From: Megalonaias nervosa
Taxonomy: Eukaryota > Mollusca > Bivalvia > Unionida > Unionidae
Direction: 5' to 3'
NCBI GenBank assembly: GCA_016617855.1
Contig: JAECUM010010956.1
Location: forward strand, 1 to 64,000
Length of the DNA stretch: 64,000 bases
Below are positions 33,148-45,189 of this stretch, one piece after another. The position numbers and the translations under genes are program-made. The notes under the pieces are model-generated. The model made no database searches, was not told where the DNA came from, and saw only the letters and a list, made by a program, of their open reading frames with translations. Every line of letters begins with the position of its first letter. Position 1 is the stretch's first letter.

Positions 33148-34434
33148 CATATATTTGGAAAGAAATGTTTATTATTTCTTCACAATACATTCATGAATTA
33201 AAATCATTGAAATGTACAAAAGCTATAAAATTCTAGCTCTGTTAATAGCCTACTAGCATATGCACTAAAATAGCTAAAGTTTATAAAATGGCCATCAGTT
33301 CATTAGCAATGCAGATGTACAATAATATACATGCCAACTGTCTACACAGTGATGGGGACTTGATGGTTGAAAGTGAGAGATCATTAAGTTCAGCCTAGAT
33401 AATTGTCTAATTATTATATTATTTTGCCCTTCAGGCTCATTACTTTGATGGAACTTGAAATGTAGGGTGAAGTAAGATGACCGTGAATGATACACTGAAA
33501 TAAAAACTGTTCTGGCCTTTGCATAATAATTAAAGGTGTGACAGCAAATAGCTATGGCATAATCAATACTAATAGCCTTTGTATTTTGATCTTGTTCATA
33601 ATTACTTACAGTTAAATATGCCTTATTTATCTTCTTCAATTTATTTTGTTTCATTTCTGAAGAAGATATTCCCAAAATGTAGAACTACATATTAATTCCC
33701 GATATTTTCATTGACATTCTTTTTTGCTGGATCAAAAATTATGCTTTCTAAACAATAATAGTTCATTCTGCTGCATATTACACCTGCTTACAATATGTGC
33801 TTTACATGGCAGTTTAGTAACTGCATTCTACAGGATACAATATGCTGCAAACCCTGTCATTAACTTGCTGATAACACTGAACTTATGTGTGACTTTTCTG
33901 GAATGGTTGAGGAAAATTTTGATCAAACATGGTAATAATGTTTGTTAGGATATGCTCTGTCAGTGCTGTGTCATAGTTGGCCCACATAGCAGTAGTGTGG
34001 CTTCCACAGCAACCAGATGGAAAACAAATTTTCATCTTCTCCAGAATGACTGCCATATGACATCAGACCAGATGTGGTAATTAGAGCCCTAACATAGCTC
34101 TTATTATCATTCATACTAAAAATACCAGTGCATCATCTGGTCCAGCTGAAGTTAATCAAACTAGAAACATTGCAGATATCTCAGAAACTTTGCAGATAGG
34201 TCTTGTCATTTGTGCATTGCTGACCTGTGTCTGATCTTGGCTTTGTTACAAGGAAAATGAGTGACCTTGTACATTTATCCGTGCATTAGTTACAAATGTT
34301 CAGATAAGCAAAAAACAAATTTTAAATTCTTATTTTTTATTAATTGGAGAATTAATATAAAACTTTTTAAAATCAATAGATATCAGTGAAATATCATCTT
34401 GACAACTTTAAAAAATCCTTTTTTTCCCTTCCAG
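33148..34434 (+). other. Intron, no gene recognised
   Basis: AT-rich. A 126-codon open stretch on the minus strand (33295-33675) has no recognisable motif and is not called. Ends in a pyrimidine tract (TTTTTTTCCCTTCCAG). Confidence 0.5.
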
Positions 34435-34483
34435 ACCTGAGCCACCCCCAACAGACTATACCTATGCAACTTCAGACAAGAAG
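34435..34483 (+). CDS. Pro/Tyr-rich cytoplasmic exon of the Ig receptor
   Basis: 49 nt after TTTTTTTCCCTTCCAG, ending AAG|GTAGGT; phase 2 in, phase 0 out. It reads (R)PEPPPTDYTYATSDKK. The PEPPP run could bind SH3 or WW domains, and the two Tyr (DYTYAT) are possible kinase substrates but do not match the ITIM consensus. The acceptor is strong and the phases agree with both neighbours. Confidence 0.7.
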
Positions 34484-35272
34484 GTAGGTCCCTTTGATAT
34501 GCAAACACCTCAGTATAACATGCTGTGGTTTTCTCTACATGCTGCCATTTTAAACTGTCATAAACATTAATTTTGTCCTTTTGAGTCAGCCCTCCCCACA
34601 CACCCCACTAACCCATTAAACACCAATATTCTTATACACAAGATCTGTAAAAATTCTGCAGGAAGATTTATGATAAATTAGAATTAAATTAGTTTCTTCA
34701 AGCATATGTAGAAACTTTATATAATTGGAATTTGACCAAATTTATCCTCCATGACTGTATTAAGCTTCCATTTGGCCTGCTTTTCATATGGATTCCTTTT
34801 AACAGCTTGAAATATGAATTTTTATGTACATATGTGCATGCATACATTTAAAATTGGGTATGTATTCATGGATAAACAAAAAGCAACAAACCAAGTGTTA
34901 TCCAGAGATGCTGGAGCTCTTGGAAGTGAGAGTCACTGCTTCCAGGGCTTATAGTTTCTAGTTCTGGACATTTGCCTTACTGGCCTGGTAGTTTTCAGTA
35001 TGTAATTGCACCAGTTTGGTTTGGTTTGGGATTTAGGAGTGTTCATGGCACAACAGCACATTGGAGGTTATGTATGAATGCGATGACTATATTTAATTTT
35101 ATATGGTATATTTTACATAATTTTAAGATCTTTGCACCTACACGTTTCCTTTTACTTGGAAGAGTTCATCTTCCTAAATTTTTTTGCAGTTCATATTTTC
35201 ATTTTTCAGAGTTTATCTTTAGTTGGCATTATGTAGCAACTGTTGTGTTGAGATGCCATAAAATGTTGCCAC
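34484..35272 (+). other. Intron, no gene recognised
   Basis: Beginning of a ~20-kb intron. AT-rich; no array or gene seen here. Confidence 0.5.
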
Positions 35273-35405
35273 ATACATACATACATACATCGCCCAAGGT
35301 GTCACCTAAGTAGTTGATCCAGGCTGATAGAAACTGCAGGAGTCAGCCCCATGCCCTTCTGATCAGGAGCCCAGTGTCTTAACCACAGAACCACATCAGC
35401 TCTGA
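35273..35405 (-). mobile_element. tRNA-like SINE fragment with (CATA)n
   Basis: On the minus strand, GAGCTGATGTGGTTCTGTGG then TTAAGACACTGGGCTCCTGA resembles a tRNA head with A box, and a degenerate B box (GGGGCTGACTCC) follows. On the plus strand a short (CATA)n marks its end. Diverged and truncated. Confidence 0.5.
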
Positions 35406-37746
35406 TTTTAAATATGAATTTCATGAGAAATGTTGCCATTTTTGTCAAGGCTTCCTCACTAGTTCCAAAGGTTATTTACAAACCTAAAAACAGTACCCAT
35501 TTAAGCTATAACTATGGTTCCCTGTTACAATGAAATACCAGTGTCATACATTTAACTTTGTCAGTCAAAATTCAGATTATCTATCACTGTATCTGATATT
35601 ATACCAGGGATGAGCAAAATATGGCCTGCAGGCCAGATCTGGCCTGTGACCTGGTTTTATCAGTTAATTTACATCATTGGGTATGGCTTTAAAAATCACT
35701 TACCAAGCCCTGGAGGAAGTTACCCATTCCTGTAGTATGCCATGGTTTGGAAGCATTGCATTAAAGTCTGTTTCAAAGTTATGCTTGTTTTTCCAACAAA
35801 TGGATATATTATTTCAGTGTTTTGGAGGCAAAAATGGGGGGAGGGGCAACAAAAATGTGCAGACAGAATTTTTTTTTTTTTTTTTTTAACCAATCTATTT
35901 TTAAAATAATTTTATGTGCAAATTCTTTCTGCTCATTTTTTGACCTGATTGTTTAGGGGATTTTTTGTAAGAAACTCATATTCAAACCTGATAAAATATT
36001 TGCTTTAACTGAAACTAGTATACTTGTGTTTGACCTAATCTTATATTTAGAATATACATTGCAAATTACCTTGGGACATCTGTAAACAGAATAATGTAAC
36101 CACTACCTGGGAACTGTCCCTGCTTTATAGTTCCCTACCTGAACCAGGTTTGAGTGTGGACCATTCAATTTCATGTGTATAGAGGGATTCCCAACAAATA
36201 ATTTAGTCAGTTTCAAAATGAGAAATAAAAACTTGCAATAATCCCCTTTCAGATTTAGATTGGTGCTAATGGCAATGGCTTTGTACTTATGTACATCAAA
36301 AACAAGAGAGTAGCTAGTTTAATTGTAACAGCAGATTCCTTGACCCCACAGCGGACATGATTCCATTTGAAAGTCAAGAGTCCGTTACAGTTATGTACTA
36401 TGTCAACTGGCCCATGTACATCTGAGTGATGTGTAGCTGACATCTGCATTAATTACTAGAATTTAAGAATATTAAGAAAAGAATTGTTAGAAATTAAGCA
36501 TATTGGTAAATTCCATAGCTTACATAATGACTGCAAAACTTGAATTAAAGACCAGACGTAGGAAATATATTGGAGTTAACGTTCGAAGGTAAAATTGGGG
36601 AGGTGGAGGGGGATAATAAACCAGATGTGTTGAATTGACTATGATAGCTCCTTTTGGAGCAGATGTCTGACAACTGTTAGCCCATTTGTCAGAGCTCATG
36701 TTAAGGTGTTTATATTGGAACTAATGAATATGACTGTGGATAGACATTGTACATGAATTGCTTGAAGAGACAGATGAAATATACCTCAATAATACTGACA
36801 CTATAGAAATTGGTATTTCATGTTAACTCCATGACAAGAAATATTTTACCCTGACTGCCTAGAACCAATAATCGTCATGGATGGGTTTGGTAAAATCCTG
36901 GAATAAGTTTCCAGGTGCATCATGGTACTTTTAAAGAGATCTCATTGCATAAATATTAATCTAGATTAAAAAAATTAAAAAATGTTTACATTCATTGTTG
37001 AAACCAGCTATATTTATGCCCTTAGCTTTCCAGCTGTTTATTTTTCATGGAGGAACAATAAACATGTATTTGTTTTAAAACTCTGGTACTTGGTTAAAGC
37101 ACTGAGTTTTTGTGTGCATGGAATCCTATAGCCATATCATTTCAGCATTGTCAAAATCAAAATAGTTTCTGCAAATAGAAATTCTTCTAACTTATTTAGT
37201 CCATGTTGATACCATGTCCAAGTATTTGTGTTTTTAGGCCAACCACTTTTAAATTTTTAGTGTTTAACCAATACAGCATCTTCCTTTCTTAGCAGCTCTT
37301 GTTTAGGCTTGGCCTAGATTACATACAGCATGGGCCAGACTGTATACAGCATGGCCCAGACTGTATACATCATTGCCTAGACTGTATATGTTGTATATGG
37401 ATAATACCAGTTATTTTGATTAATTGTACTACTGAGTATGGGTCGCTTGCATAACTTTGTAAATAGACATTTTAAAAATACTTTCACAAATTAACTGCTT
37501 TATCCTGTTGTATTTTTTGTCAGTCGCAAAATGTAACTTGTCAATCCTGAATTAACTGTTACATTTATTGACAGACACATTAATGGAAATGCTTTACATT
37601 GCAGTCACTTTACTCATCATAATGTTGGCAGTGGCACCATGGCTTTCATTGCAAAGGTTCTGTTTATAGTTTTTATTGTGTTTCTCTAATCCACACTGTG
37701 CTGCAGTTTATTTGGTGACACACTCTCTGTGTCCCTCTCCTCTCCT

Positions 37747-37783
<37 letters not shown>

Positions 37784-37879
37784 GTCATTGCACACTCAAC
37801 ATTTTTTTAAACCTTGAATCAATGTTGATCATGAGATTTACAGCAATTCTTGAAGTCTAGGCCTTGCCCTACTTGTTTG
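35406..37879 (+). other. Intron with simple repeats
   Basis: Poly(T) at about 35870-35887; a three-fold ~23-bp repeat (TACAGCATGGGCCAGACTGT and variants) at 37322-37390; (CT)n at about 37750-37776. No coding sequence recognised. Confidence 0.6.
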
Positions 37880-38745
37880 ATGATTGAAATGGCATAAAAA
37901 TATATATGCATGATACTAAAGTCAAGTTGATGATGTAATGGCATAGAGCTATAGATGAATGATACTAAAGTCTAGTTGATGTAATGGCATAGAGCTATGG
38001 ATACATTATACTAAAGTCTAGTTGATGATTATAATGGCATAGAGCTATAAATACATCATACCAAAGTCTAGTTGATGATGCAGTGGCATAGAGCTATAGA
38101 TACATCATACTAAAGTCTAGTTGATGATGCAATGGCATAGAGCTATAGATAAATGATGCTAAAGTTTAGTTGATGAAATGGCATAGAGCTATAGATGAAT
38201 GATACTAAAGTCTAGTTGATGATGTAATGGCATAGAGCTATAGATGCATGAGACTAAAGTCTAGTTAACGATGCAGTGGCATGGAGCTATAGATACATCA
38301 TACTGAAGTCTGGTTGATGATGTAATGGCATAGAGCTATAGATAAATGATACTAAAGTCTAGTTGATGATGCAGTGGCATAGAGCTATAGATACATCATA
38401 CTGAAGTCTAGTTGATGATGTAATGGCATAGAGCTATAGATAAATGATTCTAAAGTCTAGTTGGTGTAATGGCATAGAGCTATAGATAAATGGTACTAAA
38501 GTCTAATTGGTGATGTAATGGCATAGAGCTATAGGTACATGATCCTAAAGTCTAGTTGATGATGCAATGGCATAGAGCTATAGATAAATGATGCTAAAGT
38601 CTAGTTGATGTAATGGCATAGAGCTATAGATGAAAGATGCTAAGGTCTAGTTGACATAATGGCATAGAGCTGTAGATACATGATGCTAAGGTCTACTTGA
38701 TGATTGTAATGGCATAGAGCTACAGATGCATGATACTGTAGTATA
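37880..38745 (+). repeat. ~49-bp minisatellite, array A
   Basis: About 18 tandem copies of a 46-50-bp unit with consensus blocks ATGGCATAGAGCTATAGATA, CATGATACTAAAGTCTAGTT and GATGATGTA. Units differ by loss of a 3-bp GAT and by point changes. It is followed by a ~90-bp unique tail (38745-38840, GCATGCTCACAGTCC onwards) that also follows array B. Confidence 0.95.
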
Positions 38746-38869
38746 GTTCAGCATGCTCACAGTCCTAGGAATAGGCAATTTTAGCATTGAAGTGAAAACG
38801 GAAGGCAGCATGAAAGCAAATGGAATGCAGCATGAACACAGTTGACAGAAAATCAGGGTGAAAATTTCT

Positions 38870-41800
38870 TTTAAATCATCGACAATGACAAACCTTATAA
38901 AAGGGATAGGAAAGCAGGCAGTGGTGAACTGGTACTATTTCTAAAAGATGGGAAGACCTAGAAATACAGGAAATAGAATCCATTTGGCTACAGATCACTC
39001 CAGAAAAAGCTAAGCCCTACTTAGTAGGTTTTGTGTACAGACCCCCATCATCACATACTAACTGGTGTGAATATTATGAACTTCAGGTAGATAAAATTTC
39101 AAATGAAGAGAAAGAATTTTACATTCTAGGTGATATAAACAGAGACCATCTCAGTGATCAAATAAAAGTGAATTGGATGGATTTTATTGCTTCGTTAGGT
39201 ATGGAACAACTAGTAAATGAACCCACCAGAGTAACATCTACCTCTAAAATGCTTATAGATCATATTTATACCAATACAGAAGAAAATGTTTAGGAAGTAA
39301 TGGTTCAAAAGATTGGTACAAGTGACCATTTTGCAATTTTTCTAACACGTAAAGTCAGTGGCAAATCAAAAAACATAACATCCATAAATCCATTACTTAT
39401 AGATCTTTTCAAAACTTTGATACTGTTAAATTCCTGGGAGATCTGAAACAGATTCCATGGAATACAGTCCAGATCTTTGAAGATATTGATGATGTTTTAG
39501 TTACTTCGACAGATCTGTTCATCAGAATAGTGAACAAACATGCCCCTTTAAAAACACAAAGAATAAAGAAAGACCACCAGCCAGGCTGGATCTCCCCAGA
39601 AATTTCAGAAGCAATAAAGCAAAGAGACCAACTAAAATCTGTAGGAAATCAAGCTGAATAGAGAGTTTGGAGGAATAAAGTTAATAAAATGATATGTCAA
39701 GCCAAACAAGCGCACTACAGAAAAATGCTGGATGAAAACCAAAATAACCCAAAAGCTATCTGGAAAGTGTTTACAGAGTTTGGTGCAGGAAATGTGAGAT
39801 CAAAATTGAAATTTTATCCCTCAATCATGAGGGCATTTACACCACAATCCAACTGACATCTCAAATATTTTTAACGACTTTTTCATTCAAATTGCTGAAA
39901 AATTTAAAGAACCCAGAACTTCATCTGATCATCTGGAACTCAGAACTTTTGTGCTAAAAAACTACCAAACAATATAAAGTTTGAAATTCCTGAAATGAGT
40001 CCAGAATTTGTGTTGAAGTATATTCAAAAAATGGATGATTGTAAAGCTACAGGACTTGATATGATTGGACCAAGGCTACTAAAGGTAGCTGCACCTGCAA
40101 TTGTAGAGATTATAGCTTTCATTTGCATTGAAAGTATTAGGTCTGATAAATTTCCACAGACATCACAAACTGCCTAGGTGTGTACATTGCATAAAGTCGG
40201 AACAAAAGATGATGTAAATAACTAAGACCCATCTCTATCCTTCCTTGTCTCTCGAGGTTACTAGAAAAACATCTGCATGATTCTTTTCTCAACTATTTGA
40301 ACACTTGTGATCTTATTCATGATAATCAGTCTGGCTTTTGACAGAATCACTCCTGTGAAACTGCACTTATATCTTTGATTGATAAATGGCTGAAAGCATT
40401 AGATCATTAGAGAAATGGTTGGCACTATTGTGGTTGGTTTTTGTAAAGCTTTTGATCTTGTAGACCATGAAAGTTTGCTTGAAAAACAAAAAATCTATCA
40501 ATGCAGTGAAAACTCCCTAAACTGGCTTACTTATTACTTAACCGCTAGAGTGCAGAATGTATCTTTAAATTGTCAACTTTCTCAAAGTAAAAATGTTAAT
40601 TGTGGAGTACCACAGGGCTCTATCCTTGGACCTCGGTTATTCATTCTATTTGTCAAAGAGGTAGGAACTTAAATTTCTTCCACTGACCTCTATGCAGATG
40701 ATACTACACTGTCTGAGATGGGTAAAACCAAAACAGTACTTGAAAATAACTTACAAGATGTTCTCAGCAGATTTCAAGTATGATGCAAGAAAGACAGTAT
40801 GATCATAAATACAGAAAAACGAAAGTCCTACTAGTTACATCACAACAAAAGCTAGCAAGGCTACTTAGCGACAAACTCCAGATTCTGTTTGAGCATGTGA
40901 GCATTAATATGGTCTCTCAAAATAAAATTCTTGGTGTATTTGTAGATAACAATCTTGCTTGGTCTATTCACATTAACTCATTAACCCCTGGTGCCTCATT
41001 TACGCATCAGGAGGTAGTAGCCTACTTACAAGCTCTGTAGCATCAAGGTTATTTAAGATACACTAAAGTGGGTGGTATTATAGAAAGGTAGACAGATGTA
41101 GCTCTACAATGATACCAGATAATCTGGACGTTCTAGTTGCAGTACAAAATACAGAGAGAAAAACGTAATTTTTTGGACCCAATTTTTTTTTCCACCCAAA
41201 ATTCGCCCACGGTCGGAATCTGATTTTGTGTCCAGATTTTAGACTTTTTGGCCTCGGGTCTAAGGCAGACAGGTCTGAACTGCACAGAGACAGGTGAACC
41301 TTTGCAGAAAAGTAGGTTAAGATGGGCATTTGGAATAAAGAGTGGTCTGGATACAAAAATGATGGGTCCGTTAAGCAAAAAATAAAAAAGAAAGGAACTC
41401 CCAACTTTTACCCTTCTGCTCATGCACAAGCAAAATAGCCAATGAAAAATGATGTTTCTAACACAACTAGGCATTTGGTTAACCGGAAATCTCTTGGAAG
41501 TCGATGTATTAGGATGTATTCAGAAATGGCCCCCAAAATGTGTTTCTACTCACATTTCAGGAAAAAAACGACAAAAACCTCCAGGGGTTAATGGGTTAAA
41601 AACTGTTTCACAAAAGGTTAATTCTTATCTATGGCTACTGTGGAAAATCAAAATATACATTCCTCTTCAGTATAGGGTCATCTTTTTTTAAAGTTATATT
41701 CAGCCATATCTGGACTGTTGTAATGTAATTTGGGGTAATGCCTCTAATTCAAACATACCAACACTTTTAAGACTCCAAAATAGGGCTTGCCATTTAATTC

Positions 41801-42150
41801 TGGATCAATGTATAGACAATTTCCAAGATGCAATGAATAATATAAAGAATTTAACAAATACATGAAAGAATATTTCTTAGAAATGTATAAAGTATCCAGA
41901 AAAGCCATTCCTGTCTATCTAAGCAATATCTTTCCACAAAGAGATGCTGATGGTACTCCAAATTTAAGGTCCATAAAAAGTAAAAATTAATTATACCAAG
42001 GCCAAAGAAGGAATTGTTTAAAAAAATGTTTTCAATATACTGGTCCACTGGTATGGAACAACATTCCCAGTGACATAAGGCAGGCTCCTAGCATTTCTTC
42101 ATTTCATAATCAATGTCTCAAATGGGTAAAATCTTTAGACAATTGAACAG
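38870..42150 (+). pseudogene. L2/CR1-type LINE ORF2 (EN-RT), broken
   Basis: Endonuclease: RKAGSGELVLFLKD (about 38905), VGFVYRPPSSH (about 39025), FYILGDINRDH (about 39120), LIDHIYTN (about 39250) and GTSDHFAIF (about 39318). Reverse transcriptase: KATGLDMIGPRLLKVAAPAI (about 40045), CETALISLIDKWLKALD (about 40355), FCKAFDLVDHESLL (about 40440, where the usual Asp of motif A's start is lost), NCGVPQGSILGPRLF (about 40600), YADDTTLSE (about 40692) and NKILGVFVDNNLAW (about 40920). After the MITE it continues VNSYLWLLWK and YIQPYLDCCNVIWGNA. Many stops and frame changes. The YADD catalytic box is intact. Confidence 0.85.
40977..41595. mobile_element. TTAA-flanked MITE, copy 1 (619 bp)
   Basis: Terminal inverted repeats CTCATTAACCCCTGG and CCAGGGGTTAATGGG, flanked by TTAA on both sides (40973-40976, 41596-41599). 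The TTAA target is typical of piggyBac-type transposition. It is the inverted, diverged partner of 62448-63057. It interrupts the L2-like reverse transcriptase, so it is younger than that LINE insertion. The ~110-codon minus-strand open stretches inside it are present in both copies only as repeat sequence. Confidence 0.88.
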
Positions 42151-42275
42151 TTCTAGTACAATAAATACAGCCTGCTTTTTTGTAATTTTGCATCATTTTC
42201 ACAGTTGAATTTTTCAGTGTAGGATAACATTTTATATATGTTTATGTGTTCACAGATGCCTGTGCATATGTTCCA

Positions 42276-43417
42276 GGCATAGATACATGATACTAAAGTC
42301 TAGTTGATGATTGAAATGGCATAGGGCTAGAAATACATGATGCTAAAAAGTTTAGTTGATGATGTAAAGCCATAGAGCTATAGACGCATGATACTAAAGT
42401 CTAGTTGATGTAATGGCATAGAGCTATAGATACACAATGCTAAAGTCTAGTTGATGATGTAATGGCATAGAGCTATAGATACATGATGCTAAAGTCTAGT
42501 TGATGATGTAATGGCATAGAGCTATAGAATACATGATGCTAAAGTCTAGTTGATGTAATGGCATACAGCTATAGATACATGATGCTAAAGTCTAGTTGAC
42601 ATAAAGGCATAGAGCTATAGAATACATGATGCTAAGCCCTAGTTGATGTAATGGCATAGAGCTATAGTTGCATGATGCTAAAGTCTAGTTGACATAAATG
42701 CATAGAGCTATAGAATACATGATGCTAAAGGCTAGTTGATGTAATGGCATAGAGCTATAGATAAATGATACTAAAATCTAGTTGATGTAATGGCATAGTT
42801 ATAGATACATGATACTAAATTCCAGATGACATAAAGGCATAGAGCTTTTAAATAGATACTTAAGTCTTGTTGATGATGTAATGGTATAGAGCTATAGATA
42901 CACAATGCTAAGGTCTACTTGATGATTGTAATGGTATAGAGCTATAGATACACGATGCTAAGGTCTACTTGATGATTGTAATGGTATAGAGCTATAGATA
43001 CACGATGCTAAGGTCTACTTGATGATGTAATGGCATAGAGCTATAGAATACATGATGCAAAGGTCAACTTGATGATTGTAATGGCATAGAGCTATAGAAT
43101 ACATGATGCTAAGGTCTACTTGATGATTGTAATGGCATAGAGCTATAGATACACGATGCTAAGGTCTACTTGATGATTGTAATGGCATAGAGCTATAGAA
43201 TACATGATGCTAAGGTCTACTTGATGATTGTAATGGCATAGAGCTATAGATACACGATGCTAAAGTCTACTTGATGATTGTAATGGCATAGAGCTATAGA
43301 TACACGATGCTAAAGTCTACTTGATGATTGTAATGGCATAGAGCTATAGATACACGATGCTAAGGTCTACTTGATGATTGTAATGGCATAGAGCTATAGA
43401 TACATGATACTCTAGTC
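42276..43417 (+). repeat. ~49-bp minisatellite, array B
   Basis: About 23-24 copies of the same unit as array A. In the 3' half (about 42890-43400) a 50-bp variant with CACGATGCTAAGGTCTACTT and GATGATTGTA is nearly homogeneous, whereas the 5' half is mixed. The array ends with the same tail as array A. Confidence 0.95.
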
Positions 43418-43510
43418 TTGTTCAGCATGCTCACAGTCCCCGTAATGGGCAGTTTTAGCAGTGAAATGAAAATGGAATGCAGCTTGAAAGCAAATGGAAT
43501 GCAGCAAGTA
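43418..43510 (+). repeat. Array-tail duplicate (second copy)
   Basis: GTTCAGCATGCTCACAGTCC ... GAAAGCAAATGGAATGCAGC matches 38745-38840 over about 90 bp. Similarity stops abruptly after GGAATGCAGCA in both copies. Confidence 0.9.
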
Positions 43511-45189
43511 CTCAAACAAAATGACAAATATATTGTGCTGAAAATTAAGAGGCTGATTTGCAAATGCAAAATGCACAACACTGAATTCAAAGTATAATGA
43601 TACATAGAAATATAACAAAACATGAATGCATTTTATTAACAGATTCTTAAAAAGATTCTTTTTTTCAGACTGCAGCAAAATTTCCACGGTTGAAAAACCA
43701 TTGACATAATAATCTGAGATAAGCTTAATTACAATAAATTTTCTCCACTCTATACAAGCAGTGCTGTTGTTCTTGTCGAGGCAGACATAACAAGTCATTG
43801 ATGTGATAACAAGGGATAAAACAATAAATATGTGCCTTATATCAATACATACTGTGATACACAACCCAATACATTATAATCTATGCATATCAAGAATAAA
43901 GAGGCTGATGACTAATAATTATTTATTGCTCCTGAAAGTTAAAAGTAATCCCTATTCCATGCAATGACAACATCACAGCTGGTTGTATCTACAATTTTAA
44001 CGAAATGAGAAACATGATTTGCTAACAAATACACTGCAGTTCTATCTTTAGCTCTACTGGTCATAGATTATGTAATAACCTTTTCTGTGTTGTCTGGTGT
44101 TCTTTAGCACAAGCTGTCATTGCTTCTCTAAAATTGCCTGGAGGAATGCCACTGGAAGTCATTACAGGATCTTGGCAACATTTCTAAAATTATGTCAGAT
44201 GCTGTGTGAGATGAACCATGGCATCAAAGAAGAAGCCAAAATTTGATGCAAAGTTGCAGAAATCTTTGATGTTAGAGTACATAAGGTTACAACAGTTACA
44301 GCAATAGTTGCAAAACTTATGTCAGAAATCAGAGTTTAAATTTTAGGATGTAAACTGCTACACCAGGTGCCAGGTCACCAGATCGCATACACTTTGGGGC
44401 AAAAACTATCCATGAGACAATGCCTGTAAAATGTAGAAAACTCTGCAGAAAACTTTAAAAAGCAGTTACCAAGCTTATTGAAGCTTATGTTATAATGGGA
44501 ATCTTGGGAGGAATTTGATTTCAAAAGACTGTGAACAGTGGAGTGGATGTTGGGTAAATATTGAATAGTTCTAAATGGAAATAATGCCTACCTTGGCCAG
44601 TCCTGTTATTGCTGGTTTGTTGTGAATAGATGGTCATATCAGCATGGGTTTGCACCAGTAGACTTATGTCTACCTTATTTGCCAGCCTACAAGTCAATGC
44701 AGAGTACAAGTCAAATTCGCTATTTTTGTACATTTTCCTTCCTTCATCCATATATAAGTAGATGCAAAGTATAAGACAAGGCTAGATCAATACCTTGGCA
44801 TCATCTTTTTTACTAGTAACTTCCAGTTTCATGAATATTAATGGCATAATTATGGTGTTCCAGATTACCAGAAAGTGGGAAAATGCATCACTGTTGCTAA
44901 CATGTATTTTTTAGTTTTGTTTTGAAGTGTGAGAGGCATAAGTATTTCATCCCATTTTCTTCTTGTTTCTCATGATTAAAATAAAACTTGCCTTGATATG
45001 CAATCATGCCAACCATTACGATTTTGTGTAATCGTCACACATTTTTTTCACCAAATTATGTTTACATGGATTATGTTTTTCGGTACAGTAATTAAAAAAT
45101 GGGCAGTGCACAAGTCCTCCAGACTTGCACAGGAAGGTAGATGCTCCCACCCCCCACGAGTCTTCCAGCTATGGATAAATAGTGTGATC
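43511..45189 (+). other. Intron, no gene recognised
   Basis: AT-rich sequence. A 150-codon minus-strand open stretch (43412-43864) overlaps the array tail and has no domain signature. The last ~80 bp become GC-richer where the RTE element's leader begins; its exact start is uncertain. Confidence 0.5.

Larger units (their letters stand above)
38841..42275 (+). mobile_element. L2/CR1-type LINE between the two arrays, broken
   Basis: A non-LTR retrotransposon without zinc-knuckle ORF1. It is placed exactly between minisatellite array A plus tail and array B. A 619-bp MITE interrupts it at 40977-41595. Its 3' region ends in AT-rich sequence that runs directly into array B. Ends are approximate. 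Confidence 0.8.

Noticed and set aside
33295..33675. 126-codon minus-strand ORF
   Set aside because: No domain, intron context, composition like surrounding AT-rich intron.
37611..37660. Extra receptor exon after TTACATTGCAG
   Set aside because: In the required phase 0 it meets TAA after five codons.
41078..41474. Gene shared between 41.1 kb and 62.7 kb
   Set aside because: The similar ORFs come from two inverted copies of the same TTAA MITE, not from conserved genes.
37880..43417. CRISPR-like array
   Set aside because: Units are contiguous 46-50-bp minisatellite copies without unique spacers, in a eukaryotic intron.
43665..43712. Extra receptor exon after TTTTTTTCAG
   Set aside because: Good acceptor, but the phase-0 frame stops after 11 codons and no convincing donor precedes the stop.
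43412..43864. 150-codon minus-strand ORF
   Set aside because: Its C-terminal end is the minisatellite tail and the rest shows no domain, splice or promoter support.
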